NCBI GenBank assembly: GCA_947500275.1
Contig: CANMSW010000013.1
Coordinates: forward strand, 1 to 19,091
Source of the DNA: Bacteriovoracaceae bacterium
GTDB lineage: Bacteria > Bdellovibrionota > UBA1018
Direction of reading: 5' to 3'
Length of the DNA stretch: 19,091 nucleotides
The notes under the pieces were generated by a model that made no database searches, was not told where the DNA came from, and was given only the letters and a program-made list of their open reading frames with translations. Below are positions 1 to 6,958 of the stretch, piece after piece; position 1 is the first letter of the stretch, and the number at the start of each line of letters is the position of its first letter. A program made the translations under genes and the position numbers.

Positions 1-20
1 ATCAGAAAGTGGGTAGAATC

Positions 21-2522
21 ATGAGTGAGCAGCCAGGACAAACTGTTGTAGGGAACGATTCTACGAGCCACGAGAAGAGGAAAGCAGGGCGTGGTTTGAA
101 ACTCGTAGCCGGAATTTTTGGGTGTCTCCTCGGACTGTTTGTCATGGCAGCCGTCGTGATTCCGTTGGTTTTCAATGTTGATCAGTACAGACCCCAGATC
201 GTAGCGGCAGCAAATCAATACCTGAACGGGAAAGTGGAGATGGGGCCCCTCTCGCTTTCGCTTTGGGGGAAAATTCAAGTTCGAATGCAGGGCTTGAAGA
301 TTTCGGACTCCGAGGGGCGCACAGTGGTTCAGGTGGACGATGCAGGGTTCCTTTTTCCCTTCATGCCATTGCTGAGCGGTAAGCCAGTTTTGACCTTAGG
401 AATGCAAAGGCCACAGATTAATATCACCCGAGATGCAGCCGGTAAGTTGAATGTGATGTCGCTTCCGAAGCTCGCGACCGAGAAAGCTCCAACGGAAAGT
501 GAGGGCACCCCCTCTGCGCCGTCCAGCACCCCGAGTTCGATCAAGCTGCCAGGAATGGTCCTCACCGCCCGCCTTGGAATCCGAATCGAGGACTCGAAGC
601 TCACAATCAGGGACGCCGCGACGGACGCCTCTTCTGTGATCGACCACCTGAATTTTGAAATGAAGAATGCTTCGCTCACGGATACTGCGGAAATGGCACT
701 GTGGGGCGACTTAGCTGCGAATTTAGGAAAGTCGATTCAAGTAGCTGGACCCTTTAAGGTCGAGTCGACTTTGACCCCGCGTGTGGATCCGCAAGCGGGC
801 AAATTCCTGGGTGCCGAAGTCACAGCCAAGGGCGACTTCAGTGGTTTGAAAGTCGAAATGCCAGGATTGTTTTTGAAGGAGCCTGGGGTCCCGGCTCAGT
901 TTTCTGCAGGAATCTCGGCAAGTCCCACGGGCGCCAAGATCAACTCCCTCGATTTCACGTTCTTCAACGCCATGGTTAAATCTTCTGGCTCGATGACGAT
1001 GGCAGCGGGTGAGGGACAAAGTCCGATACTTGAATATCAAATCAGATCCAACGAGGTCGATTTTTCCGGCTGGTCAAAGTTGATCCCCATGTTGCGAGAG
1101 TACGAACTCAAGGGCCAGGGCTCTTTCTCAGCTCAGGCGTCAGGCCCCACGGAGCGCATTCAGTATCAGGCGCAAGTCGATGCGAAAGATTTGAGTGCGA
1201 AAGCACCGAAGTTGAAGGCCATTCCTGTGATGCAGTTCTCGATGAAGGTCGTCACTGACCAGGTGGAAGAATTAGTCTTTAGTATGAAAGCACCTGGGAA
1301 CGATTTGCGCGTGAAAGGAAAAGTAGTCTCCTTCACGGTTCCTCGTGCAGAGTTCACTGTGAGTTCGAGTGGGCTTGATTTCGACCAGCTCCTCGTTCTG
1401 CCACCGCTGAAATCGAAAGAGAACGTTGCGGCTGAGTCGGCAACTTCAAGCGCGGCAAAAGGTACGGTGGCACCGAAGGCGCCAGTTGCGGATTACGACT
1501 CCATGTTGGAGCCGCTCCGATCCAATGAGATGGCATCGAAGGTGACAGCCACGATGGATTTCAACCTTGCGAGTTTGAAGTTCTACGATGTGAATATGAC
1601 TTCGATTCAGGGGCGTATGAGGTTTCAGAACTTAATTGCGGCACTCGAAAAGGCGTCTTTGGGTGTTTGGGACGGAACGGTTCGCTCTGATTTCGCTTTC
1701 GACCTAAAACCCAAGGCACCTCATTATCGTTACTCGCTCCAGGTGGCTGATTTGAGTCTCCAAAAGGCAGTCGATTCTCAGTTCGCCCTCCTTAAGAATA
1801 CAGTCTTGGGCTCGGCAAACTTTTCGATGCAGGGAACGGGTGTGAGCTTCAATCAGGACGCGGCGATGAAAAATCTGGAAGCGAAAGGCTCCTGGAGCGT
1901 CAAAGAAGCAACTTTCGCTACTTTGGATATCGGTAAGGTTGCTGTGGAAGCGATCAATGGAGCGATTGGGAAAGTCGCCTCAAAAATTCCTGGCGTGAAG
2001 GATCGGTTATTGAGTGCGCCTTCGTCGCGCGAAACTCGTTACGAGTCGATCGGAGCCTCTTTTATAATCTCAAAAGGTGATTTCAAGATGCCCGATTTCG
2101 TTGCAAAGGCGAAGTCTAATGGGGGGATCGATGTGAAAGGTACCACTGAAGTAGCGCTTAAGGATGGATACCCTTTGAAAGCGAAATGGGAATTTATCGA
2201 CACCTATAACTTCACCCACGCGCGTGATCTCTCGATTGATCAGGCGGGGGTTAAGGTAACGAATCTCTTCGCCGAGGGTAACAACCCAGTCCGTTTCCCA
2301 GTGACCGTGGGTTGCAAGGCTGTGGATCCGTGCTTCTCTTACACCGAGGTGCCTGAGTATTTAGCTGGGATTGCCCTCTCCAAGATGACTAAAGCTGCCG
2401 GTAAGAAGGTTGAGGCTGCGGTCACGAAGAAGGCTGAAGAAGTCGTCGAAGGGATCGTTGGTAAAAAAGCTTCGCCGCAAGTGAAGAAGGCGCTCAAGGG
2501 TTTAAAAGGTTTGTTGAAGTGA
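21..2522 (+). CDS. AsmA family envelope protein
   Basis: Large inner-membrane-anchored, mainly periplasmic protein of the AsmA family; known members affect outer-membrane biogenesis and probably lipid traffic between the membranes. A cytoplasmic basic N-terminus precedes one membrane segment (about residues 27-51). The AsmA start signature follows directly (FNVDQYRPQI, then a NG-x-V-x-x-G-x-L-S segment). An AsmA C-terminal-like region lies at about 524-640, with the typical M-x-S-x-x-G run, G-x-W-x-G and repeated beta strands. The tail, about the last 50 residues, is rich in Lys and Ala and probably helical. Pro/Ser/Thr-rich linkers lie near residues 155-175 and 470-490. ATG at 21 was chosen over an in-frame GTG at 9 because the GTG has almost no upstream context in the window; neither has a strong ribosome site. 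The family call is firm; the transported substrate is unknown. Confidence 0.85.
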   Translation: MSEQPGQTVVGNDSTSHEKRKAGRGLKLVAGIFGCLLGLFVMAAVVIPLVFNVDQYRPQIVAAANQYLNGKVEMGPLSLSLWGKIQVRMQGLKISDSEGRTVVQVDDAGFLFPFMPLLSGKPVLTLGMQRPQINITRDAAGKLNVMSLPKLATEKAPTESEGTPSAPSSTPSSIKLPGMVLTARLGIRIEDSKLTIRDAATDASSVIDHLNFEMKNASLTDTAEMALWGDLAANLGKSIQVAGPFKVESTLTPRVDPQAGKFLGAEVTAKGDFSGLKVEMPGLFLKEPGVPAQFSAGISASPTGAKINSLDFTFFNAMVKSSGSMTMAAGEGQSPILEYQIRSNEVDFSGWSKLIPMLREYELKGQGSFSAQASGPTERIQYQAQVDAKDLSAKAPKLKAIPVMQFSMKVVTDQVEELVFSMKAPGNDLRVKGKVVSFTVPRAEFTVSSSGLDFDQLLVLPPLKSKENVAAESATSSAAKGTVAPKAPVADYDSMLEPLRSNEMASKVTATMDFNLASLKFYDVNMTSIQGRMRFQNLIAALEKASLGVWDGTVRSDFAFDLKPKAPHYRYSLQVADLSLQKAVDSQFALLKNTVLGSANFSMQGTGVSFNQDAAMKNLEAKGSWSVKEATFATLDIGKVAVEAINGAIGKVASKIPGVKDRLLSAPSSRETRYESIGASFIISKGDFKMPDFVAKAKSNGGIDVKGTTEVALKDGYPLKAKWEFIDTYNFTHARDLSIDQAGVKVTNLFAEGNNPVRFPVTVGCKAVDPCFSYTEVPEYLAGIALSKMTKAAGKKVEAAVTKKAEEVVEGIVGKKASPQVKKALKGLKGLLK

Positions 2523-2580
2523 AATGAAGGGAGATCGATGGGTAACTTGCGATCTCTTTGATTCTGAAAGGGAAACTTAC

Positions 2581-3018
2581 ATGAAAATGAAAAGTCTGAC
2601 TGTGAAGCTATTGGCTTCGTTCGCTCTATTAGCCGTGATTGTTTCGGGTTGTGCGAGTGATAAAACGCGCAACCGCGCAAAGGAAATGGCCGCGAAGTAC
2701 TGGCAAGACAAGGCCTATCCTGGAAAGTCTTACGACGTTCAAGTCGTCGATGCTGAAGAAGCGAGCGACGGCATGTGGCGAGTCAAGGGGATGATCGACG
2801 GAGAAACTCGCGTAGGTATGTTTAACCCTGAGACGGAGAGCTTCACCGAAGGGTTCTACACGATGGCCAAAGAGAAAGAACGCCGCGTTGCTGAGCTTGA
2901 GCAAGAAGTAAAGTATTGGAAAGAGAAGTCGGAGACTCTTGAGAAGGAAGTCTTCAAATTGAAGGTGAAAATGAACCTTCCTACCGATGAGAAAGCTGTC
3001 CCAAGCAAGACGAACTGA
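2581..3018 (+). CDS. Small coiled-coil lipoprotein
   Basis: Predicted lipoprotein of 145 residues. A Lys-rich start and hydrophobic stretch end in a lipobox (V-S-G-C, Cys at about residue 21), so the mature protein should be lipid-anchored to the outer or inner membrane. Residues about 28-95 form a compact domain (YWQDKAYPGKSYDVQVVD, then G-M-W-R-V-K-G) suggestive of beta strands. Residues about 97-135 are a heptad-rich coiled coil (ERRVAELEQEVKYWKEKSET). The frame is open from 2524, but ATG at 2581 gives an intact signal sequence and has an AAAGGGA ribosome site about 8 nt upstream. It lies 58 nt after the AsmA gene on the same strand and may be cotranscribed with it. No named family recognised. 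Confidence 0.8.
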   Translation: MKMKSLTVKLLASFALLAVIVSGCASDKTRNRAKEMAAKYWQDKAYPGKSYDVQVVDAEEASDGMWRVKGMIDGETRVGMFNPETESFTEGFYTMAKEKERRVAELEQEVKYWKEKSETLEKEVFKLKVKMNLPTDEKAVPSKTN

Positions 3019-3025
3019 TTTTTGA

Positions 3026-3066
3026 GTCCGGTCGCGCAAGCGGGCTGCGTTCTCTGCCGATCGGAC
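3026..3066 (+). terminator. Stem-loop after lipoprotein gene (possible terminator)
   Basis: A 9-bp stem (3026-3034 pairing with 3058-3066, one G-U wobble) encloses a 23-nt loop that can itself pair weakly (CGC with GCG). It starts 8 nt after the lipoprotein stop. No run of T follows (CCCCCTAAAA), so it is not a classical intrinsic terminator. It could be an mRNA 3' stabiliser or a processing site before the phosphatase gene. Confidence 0.35.
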
Positions 3067-3109
3067 CCCCTAAAATCACCTGCCACTCACTTTCAGAAAG
3101 ATTGATTCC

Positions 3110-4045
3110 ATGTCCGAAACATTGATTCGTGCCTCGATTGATTTAGGAACGAATACCTGTCTTTTGTTGATCGCCCGCTGTGACTCCGAAAGTGGCGTAG
3201 TGCGCGAGATCCTCCAGGACTATTCGACCGTGGTTCGCTTGGGTCAGGGTGTGGACCAAGCTCGAGCGCTTCATCCTGAAGCCGTTGAGCGCACTTTGAA
3301 GTGCCTTCGAGTTTATTCCACTCTCATTTCTCAGTCGGGTTTAGGTCCGGAATCAGTCGTTGCGGTTGCAACGAGTCAAGCTCGTGATGCCTCGAATGGG
3401 GCTGCCTTCTTTGCCCAGGTGGAAAAAGAAACGGGGTTTCATTTTCGAGTGATCTCAGGCGACGAGGAGGCCACTGCGTCTTTTTTAGGGGGGCTTCTGC
3501 CAGGGATGGACTCGAAGAAGACGGCGCTTATTGATATAGGTGGTGGAAGTACTGAGTTTGTCTCTTCGCAGGGCGGCAGAAGTCTGGATGTCGGTTCCGT
3601 TAGGTTTACGGAGCGCTTCCTTAAATCCAATCCGGTCACCGACGAGGAGTTCTGGGCGTGTGAGGCCGAGATCGACTCGTTGCTTGAAACGATGAAGCCG
3701 TGGAAAAAAGAGCTGCCCCAGGGGACTCCACTCGTGGCCGTGGCGGGGACTGCGACGACGTTAGCGTCTTGGGAACTTGGCCTTCATGAGTTTGATGCCC
3801 GGAGAATCGATGGATTCACCCTCACGCGAGGGGATCTTCATCGAATGGTCGAAGAGCTCAAGTGGCGATCCGCCGCAGAGCGCCGGGAGCTTCCTGGGAT
3901 GGATCCGATGCGGGCCGATGTGCTTCTCGCCGGGGCGATGATTCTTTGGCGAGCCTGCGAAATTCTGGAGTTTCCTGCCGTGACGATGAGTACCCGCGGC
4001 TTGCGCTTTGGGATTTTGCAGGTCACGGCAGGTTCCAAAAATTAG
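3110..4045 (+). CDS. Ppx/GppA family phosphatase
   Basis: Exopolyphosphatase / pppGpp phosphohydrolase family of the ASKHA (actin, Hsp70, sugar kinase) fold. It removes terminal phosphates from polyphosphate or converts pppGpp to ppGpp in the cytoplasm. Visible motifs: phosphate-1 loop DLGTNT at residues 11-16; the catalytic-glutamate region I-S-G-D-E-E-A (Glu119/Glu120); phosphate-2 loop DIGGGSTE at 142-149; and the V-A-G-T-A-T-T adenosine-side motif near 210. At 311 residues it is the short form, lacking the C-terminal HD-like domain of E. coli Ppx and GppA, as in many bacterial homologues. Polyphosphate and pppGpp specificity cannot be separated from sequence. ATG at 3110 has GAAAGA upstream. 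The stop overlaps the stop of the minus-strand gene at 4042 by 4 nt. Confidence 0.9.
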   Translation: MSETLIRASIDLGTNTCLLLIARCDSESGVVREILQDYSTVVRLGQGVDQARALHPEAVERTLKCLRVYSTLISQSGLGPESVVAVATSQARDASNGAAFFAQVEKETGFHFRVISGDEEATASFLGGLLPGMDSKKTALIDIGGGSTEFVSSQGGRSLDVGSVRFTERFLKSNPVTDEEFWACEAEIDSLLETMKPWKKELPQGTPLVAVAGTATTLASWELGLHEFDARRIDGFTLTRGDLHRMVEELKWRSAAERRELPGMDPMRADVLLAGAMILWRACEILEFPAVTMSTRGLRFGILQVTAGSKN

Positions 4046-4272
4046 CCGTCGAGATCATTACGAAGTGAGCGAGCGAGTCGCGGATCTCGCTGAGCGAGAC
4101 GACGTAGAAGCGACTCTCTGAATTGCGGATCAGCCACTTCGAGCATCGCTACGACTTGCGCGAAGCCATTGATATGGATTCCTTGCTCGTCCGTAGCACC
4201 CTTGTCTTCAGGCTCTTGATTCTTGGGCGTGGAGTTTTTGTTTTTATCATAATCACGACGACTTGCACTCAT
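4042..4272 (-). CDS. Small protein, possibly FliG-like helical motif
   Basis: Protein of 76 residues. The N-terminal 30 are polar and probably disordered. The rest (GFAQVVAMLEVADPQFRESL, then LRRLAQRDPRLARSLRNDL) resembles the short helical repeat in FliG and related proteins, where leucine-rich helices are joined by D-P-x-[LF]-R turns. It begins in a 4-nt ATGA overlap with the stop of the upstream coiled-coil gene (4269), so the two are probably translationally coupled. Its stop overlaps the convergent phosphatase gene. Function unknown; the FliG resemblance is only motif-level. The overlap arrangement and sensible composition support it as a real gene. Confidence 0.6.
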   Translation of the reverse strand: MSASRRDYDKNKNSTPKNQEPEDKGATDEQGIHINGFAQVVAMLEVADPQFRESLLRRLAQRDPRLARSLRNDLDG

Positions 4273-4715
4273 ACAGTTTCGGTCTCCTTTTTGACTCGTT
4301 TCTCGGACTTCCTGGTTTGAGCATGAAGGCTATCAGTGGCATTTTGGAGCTGTCTTCTGACGGTATCGAGTTGAGTATCGCCCTGTTTCTTGTACTCATC
4401 GATACGCTTTTGGTTCGCAGCACGGAGCTTCTCAACCGTCTGGTCACCGCTCCGTTTTTCTTCTTCGATGCGTGCTTCGTTTTTAGTTCTTGTTTGGTGC
4501 AGTTTTTCTTCGAGGGTCTCGGCCTCGGCGGAAATGCGGACTTCAAAGTCGGCTCGCACCTGATTCAGCTGGTTATTTTGAGCTTCAGTCAGTCGTGATA
4601 CTTCCTCACGATGCCGCGCCTCGAGTTCACGCAGGTCCTGATCCGCCTGGTTTTGGACATGATTTCGGTAGTTTTGAAGTTGGGCCTCTTCGGCGCCGAG
4701 TCTTTTTAAGTCCAT
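4269..4715 (-). CDS. Coiled-coil protein of unknown function
   Basis: Protein of 148 residues that is almost entirely a charged alpha-helical coiled coil from about residue 8 to the end, rich in Glu, Gln, Arg, Lys and Asn with few prolines. No signal peptide or membrane segment is visible, so it should be cytoplasmic. The ATG at 4715 follows a GGGGAAG ribosome site. It is first in a two-gene minus-strand operon with the 76-residue protein. FliH-like or generic scaffold proteins look similar, but coiled coils give poor evidence of homology and I assign no function. Confidence 0.65.
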   Translation of the reverse strand: MDLKRLGAEEAQLQNYRNHVQNQADQDLRELEARHREEVSRLTEAQNNQLNQVRADFEVRISAEAETLEEKLHQTRTKNEARIEEEKRSGDQTVEKLRAANQKRIDEYKKQGDTQLDTVRRQLQNATDSLHAQTRKSEKRVKKETETV

Positions 4716-4804
4716 TCCACTTCCCCAGGGTCGACTGAGACGGAGATCCTGGGCCCCTTCGCTCGATTATGAATGGGTTTCGAGTGTCAGCGCAAAGGGC
4801 AGGT

Positions 4805-4820
4805 TTTGCCGGGTGGCAAA
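4805..4820. promoter_or_regulatory. Inverted repeat upstream of zapA
   Basis: A perfect inverted repeat, TTTGCC, 4-nt spacer GGGT, GGCAAA, sits 30 nt before the zapA start in the 134-nt gap between the divergent coiled-coil operon and the zapA operon. The position suits an operator or a short hairpin in the zapA leader. No convincing -35/-10 pair could be placed around it. Confidence 0.35.
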
Positions 4821-4849
4821 CTGACTGAAACCTCTGCTAGCCTGGAGTC

Positions 4850-5359
4850 ATGAACGCTGAACATCCGAAAAAGTCGTCGTCAGAAAGCCAGAGTCCGGAG
4901 CCGAATCAGGACGCTCTCGAGATTCGCCTTTTAGGAGAGCGATTTCGGATCAAGCCGTCAGGCCAGCTGGATCTAGGGTCGGAGTCCCGCGGAGTAGGCG
5001 ATCAGTCGGGTGGGATAGCCCGTGAAGCGATCGAATGGGCTTCTCGCCAGGTCGCCGCAGCCGAGGCTCGGATGACAGCGGGTCATGAAGTGCAGCCCCG
5101 GGCTCACCATGTCGCTTTGTTGGCGCTCGTTGAGCTTGCCCATGAGGCGTTGCTCGAACGGACTAAGACGGCTCAGTCTTTAGATCGTTTGATTGAGCGC
5201 CTCGAGGGGCTTAAAAAGCAAAAGTCACGGGTCGACTTGGGGAGCAATCCGCCCACCCTGGTACCCGCCGCGGTTGGGCAAGTATCGGTCGCCGCAGACG
5301 AAGACTCTTGGCTCCAGGATGATCCAGTTCATGCGGGCGCCCCTGTCACGCCATCATGA
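4850..5359 (+). CDS. zapA: Cell division protein ZapA
   Basis: ZapA binds FtsZ in the cytoplasm and bundles protofilaments at the division site. Residues about 24-34 (LEIRLLGERFRI) match the N-terminal beta hairpin. The long helix around residues 80-105 (HHVALLALVELAHEALLE) matches the family core helix with its A-L-x-x-A-x-E-x-L pattern, and a short coiled coil follows. At 169 residues it is longer than the roughly 100-110 usual, with Ser/Glu-rich N-terminal and Pro/Val-rich C-terminal extensions. The neighbour supports the call: zapA next to a 5-formyl-THF cyclo-ligase is a widespread proteobacterial pairing. Its stop overlaps the next start in ATGA. A GGAG lies only 2 nt before the ATG, so initiation may be weak. 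Confidence 0.75.
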   Translation: MNAEHPKKSSSESQSPEPNQDALEIRLLGERFRIKPSGQLDLGSESRGVGDQSGGIAREAIEWASRQVAAAEARMTAGHEVQPRAHHVALLALVELAHEALLERTKTAQSLDRLIERLEGLKKQKSRVDLGSNPPTLVPAAVGQVSVAADEDSWLQDDPVHAGAPVTPS

Positions 5360-6039
5360 CGGCTCTGGCTACCGCTTTCAAAGATTCGATCGAAGTTCGA
5401 GCGCACGCACGGAGGTATCTTCGTGCGAGAGCTCCTGAAGAAAAAATTCAGAGCGATGCGGGCATTCAAAAAACTTTGATAGGGTCCGTTCTGCCGTGGC
5501 TCGAGTCCGTTGCGCCTTTAGCCGGAGATCGTAAGTTCACTCTCGGACTCATTCGGCCGATTCCTTCGGAGCCCGAGTTGACTCTTTTTGAAAAGGTATG
5601 TGAGCAGCAGGGGCTTCGCTTGGCTTATCCTCGGCTGACCCTTTCGTCGGGGGATGCTGTTGCTCTTCGATATTATATTAGACCGGACCCAGGGCCGAAT
5701 TGTGTCTGGGCAAAAGGTCCGCATGGAATCGATGAGCCCCAAGCGGATTGGGAAGCATGCCCAGCGGACTCGATGTTGGCGCTTTTGGTGCCAGGGCTTG
5801 CATTTTCTCCGAGGGGGGACCGCATCGGAAGGGGGGGCGGGTATTTTGATCGCCTCCTTTTTAAGTGCACTCGGCCTATCCGGATTGGCCTCGTCCCTGG
5901 GGATCTCATCTTTGATCAGCTGCCGACCCAGTCGTGGGATCAGCGGGTTGATATTCTTGTCAGGGAAACCGGGGCCATCAACTGTCATACCGGTGGAGTT
6001 TTGGAATTCGGGGTGGCACCCCAAGGCCGCCTAGGGTAG
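5356..6039 (+). CDS. ygfA: 5-formyltetrahydrofolate cyclo-ligase
   Basis: Catalyses the ATP-dependent conversion of 5-formyl-THF to 5,10-methenyl-THF, returning stored folate to the one-carbon pool (cytoplasm). Diagnostic signature: V-P-G-L-A-F-S-P-R-G-D-R-I followed by GRGGGYFDR (residues 158-166), the ATP/phosphate-binding region. An N-terminal R-x-x-A-R-R-Y-L-R segment stands where the family usually has K-x-x-x-R substrate-binding residues. The 227-residue length fits a family of about 180-240. The start lies in a 4-nt overlap with zapA. It is functionally linked to folD further along the window, which supplies the same methenyl-THF intermediate. Confidence 0.92.
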   Translation: MTALATAFKDSIEVRAHARRYLRARAPEEKIQSDAGIQKTLIGSVLPWLESVAPLAGDRKFTLGLIRPIPSEPELTLFEKVCEQQGLRLAYPRLTLSSGDAVALRYYIRPDPGPNCVWAKGPHGIDEPQADWEACPADSMLALLVPGLAFSPRGDRIGRGGGYFDRLLFKCTRPIRIGLVPGDLIFDQLPTQSWDQRVDILVRETGAINCHTGGVLEFGVAPQGRLG

Positions 6040-6063
6040 AGCCGCTGCAGGAAAAACTGAGTC

Positions 6064-6876
6064 ATGTTGAAGATCCTCTACTTTGGCGATGTGTATGGCA
6101 GACCCGGACGGGACGCCCTGAAAGCCGCCATTCGAAAAATATCGAATAGCCACGCCCCTGACTTTGTTGTCGTGAACGGGGAGAACATGTCCCATGGAAA
6201 TGGGATTATGCCGGAAATGGCGCAGGAGTTTTTCGATTTCGGTGTGGACGTGATCACTTTAGGAAACCATGCCTGGGATCAGCGTCAGATTATCCCCTAC
6301 ATGGCGACCACCACGCGGCTGATTCGCCCCGCAAACTACCCCGATCATCCGGCCTATAAGACCCCTGGCCGGGGGGCGACTGTTGTGGAGTCTCGCAAGC
6401 GCTCCGGTCTTCGGCTTGCCGTGATTCAAGTCATGGGGCGCGTCTTTATGGACGCATTAGATTGCCCCTTCCGAACGGCCGAGAAGGAAGTCGAAAAATA
6501 CGAGGAGCTTGGGGTTTCGTCCATTTTGGTCGACTTCCATGGTGAGGCCACGTCCGAGAAGCAGGCCTTCGCCCACTTCTTAGATGGGAAAGTCAGTGCC
6601 GTGGTGGGCAGTCACTCTCACGTGCAAACGGCGGATGAGCGCATCTTGGCAGGGGGTACCGCCGCGATTACCGACGTGGGGATGACCGGATGTTTCGATT
6701 CCGTGATCGGCGTCAAAAAAGAGATCGCCATTCAGAAGTTCATCACAAAGCGCCCGATTCGCTATGAGCCCGCAGAAGGTCCAGGGGGATACGGGGCTGT
6801 GCTGATTGAAGTCGACGATCGCACCGGAAAGGCCGTTTCCATTCTACGCTTCCGCGAGACTGTCATTACAGACTGA
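6064..6876 (+). CDS. ymdB: YmdB-type metallophosphoesterase
   Basis: Calcineurin-like dimetal phosphoesterase of the YmdB family; the Bacillus member hydrolyses 2',3'-cyclic nucleotides and affects biofilm and motility choice. All metal ligands are visible: Asp9 (G-D-V-Y-G-R-P-G-R), Glu40 and Asn41 (NGEN), Asn68 and His69 (GNHAWD), His159 (VDFHGE), and His184 and His186 (SHSHVQT). The 270-residue length is typical. The family's G-D-[IV]-V-G-R-P-G motif has Tyr in place of Val at residue 11, probably neutral. It starts 24 nt after the cyclo-ligase stop, so it is probably the third gene of the zapA operon. Confidence 0.9.
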   Translation: MLKILYFGDVYGRPGRDALKAAIRKISNSHAPDFVVVNGENMSHGNGIMPEMAQEFFDFGVDVITLGNHAWDQRQIIPYMATTTRLIRPANYPDHPAYKTPGRGATVVESRKRSGLRLAVIQVMGRVFMDALDCPFRTAEKEVEKYEELGVSSILVDFHGEATSEKQAFAHFLDGKVSAVVGSHSHVQTADERILAGGTAAITDVGMTGCFDSVIGVKKEIAIQKFITKRPIRYEPAEGPGGYGAVLIEVDDRTGKAVSILRFRETVITD

Positions 6877-6958
6877 GTTTCTCCTCAAGGTTTTTTAGAA
6901 TTCATTCTTTGGTCTCAAGCACTTAAGTAATCCGAACTTTTTTCCGATCCCTAGGGGA

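Noticed and set aside
4263..4598. Plus-strand frame opposite the coiled-coil gene (111 residues)
   Set aside because: It is hydrophobic only because it mirrors the Glu/Lys-rich coiled coil on the other strand; the minus-strand gene has a ribosome site and a coupled partner.
5340..5360. 6S RNA gene at the zapA/cyclo-ligase junction
   Set aside because: The two coding regions overlap by 4 nt, leaving no space.
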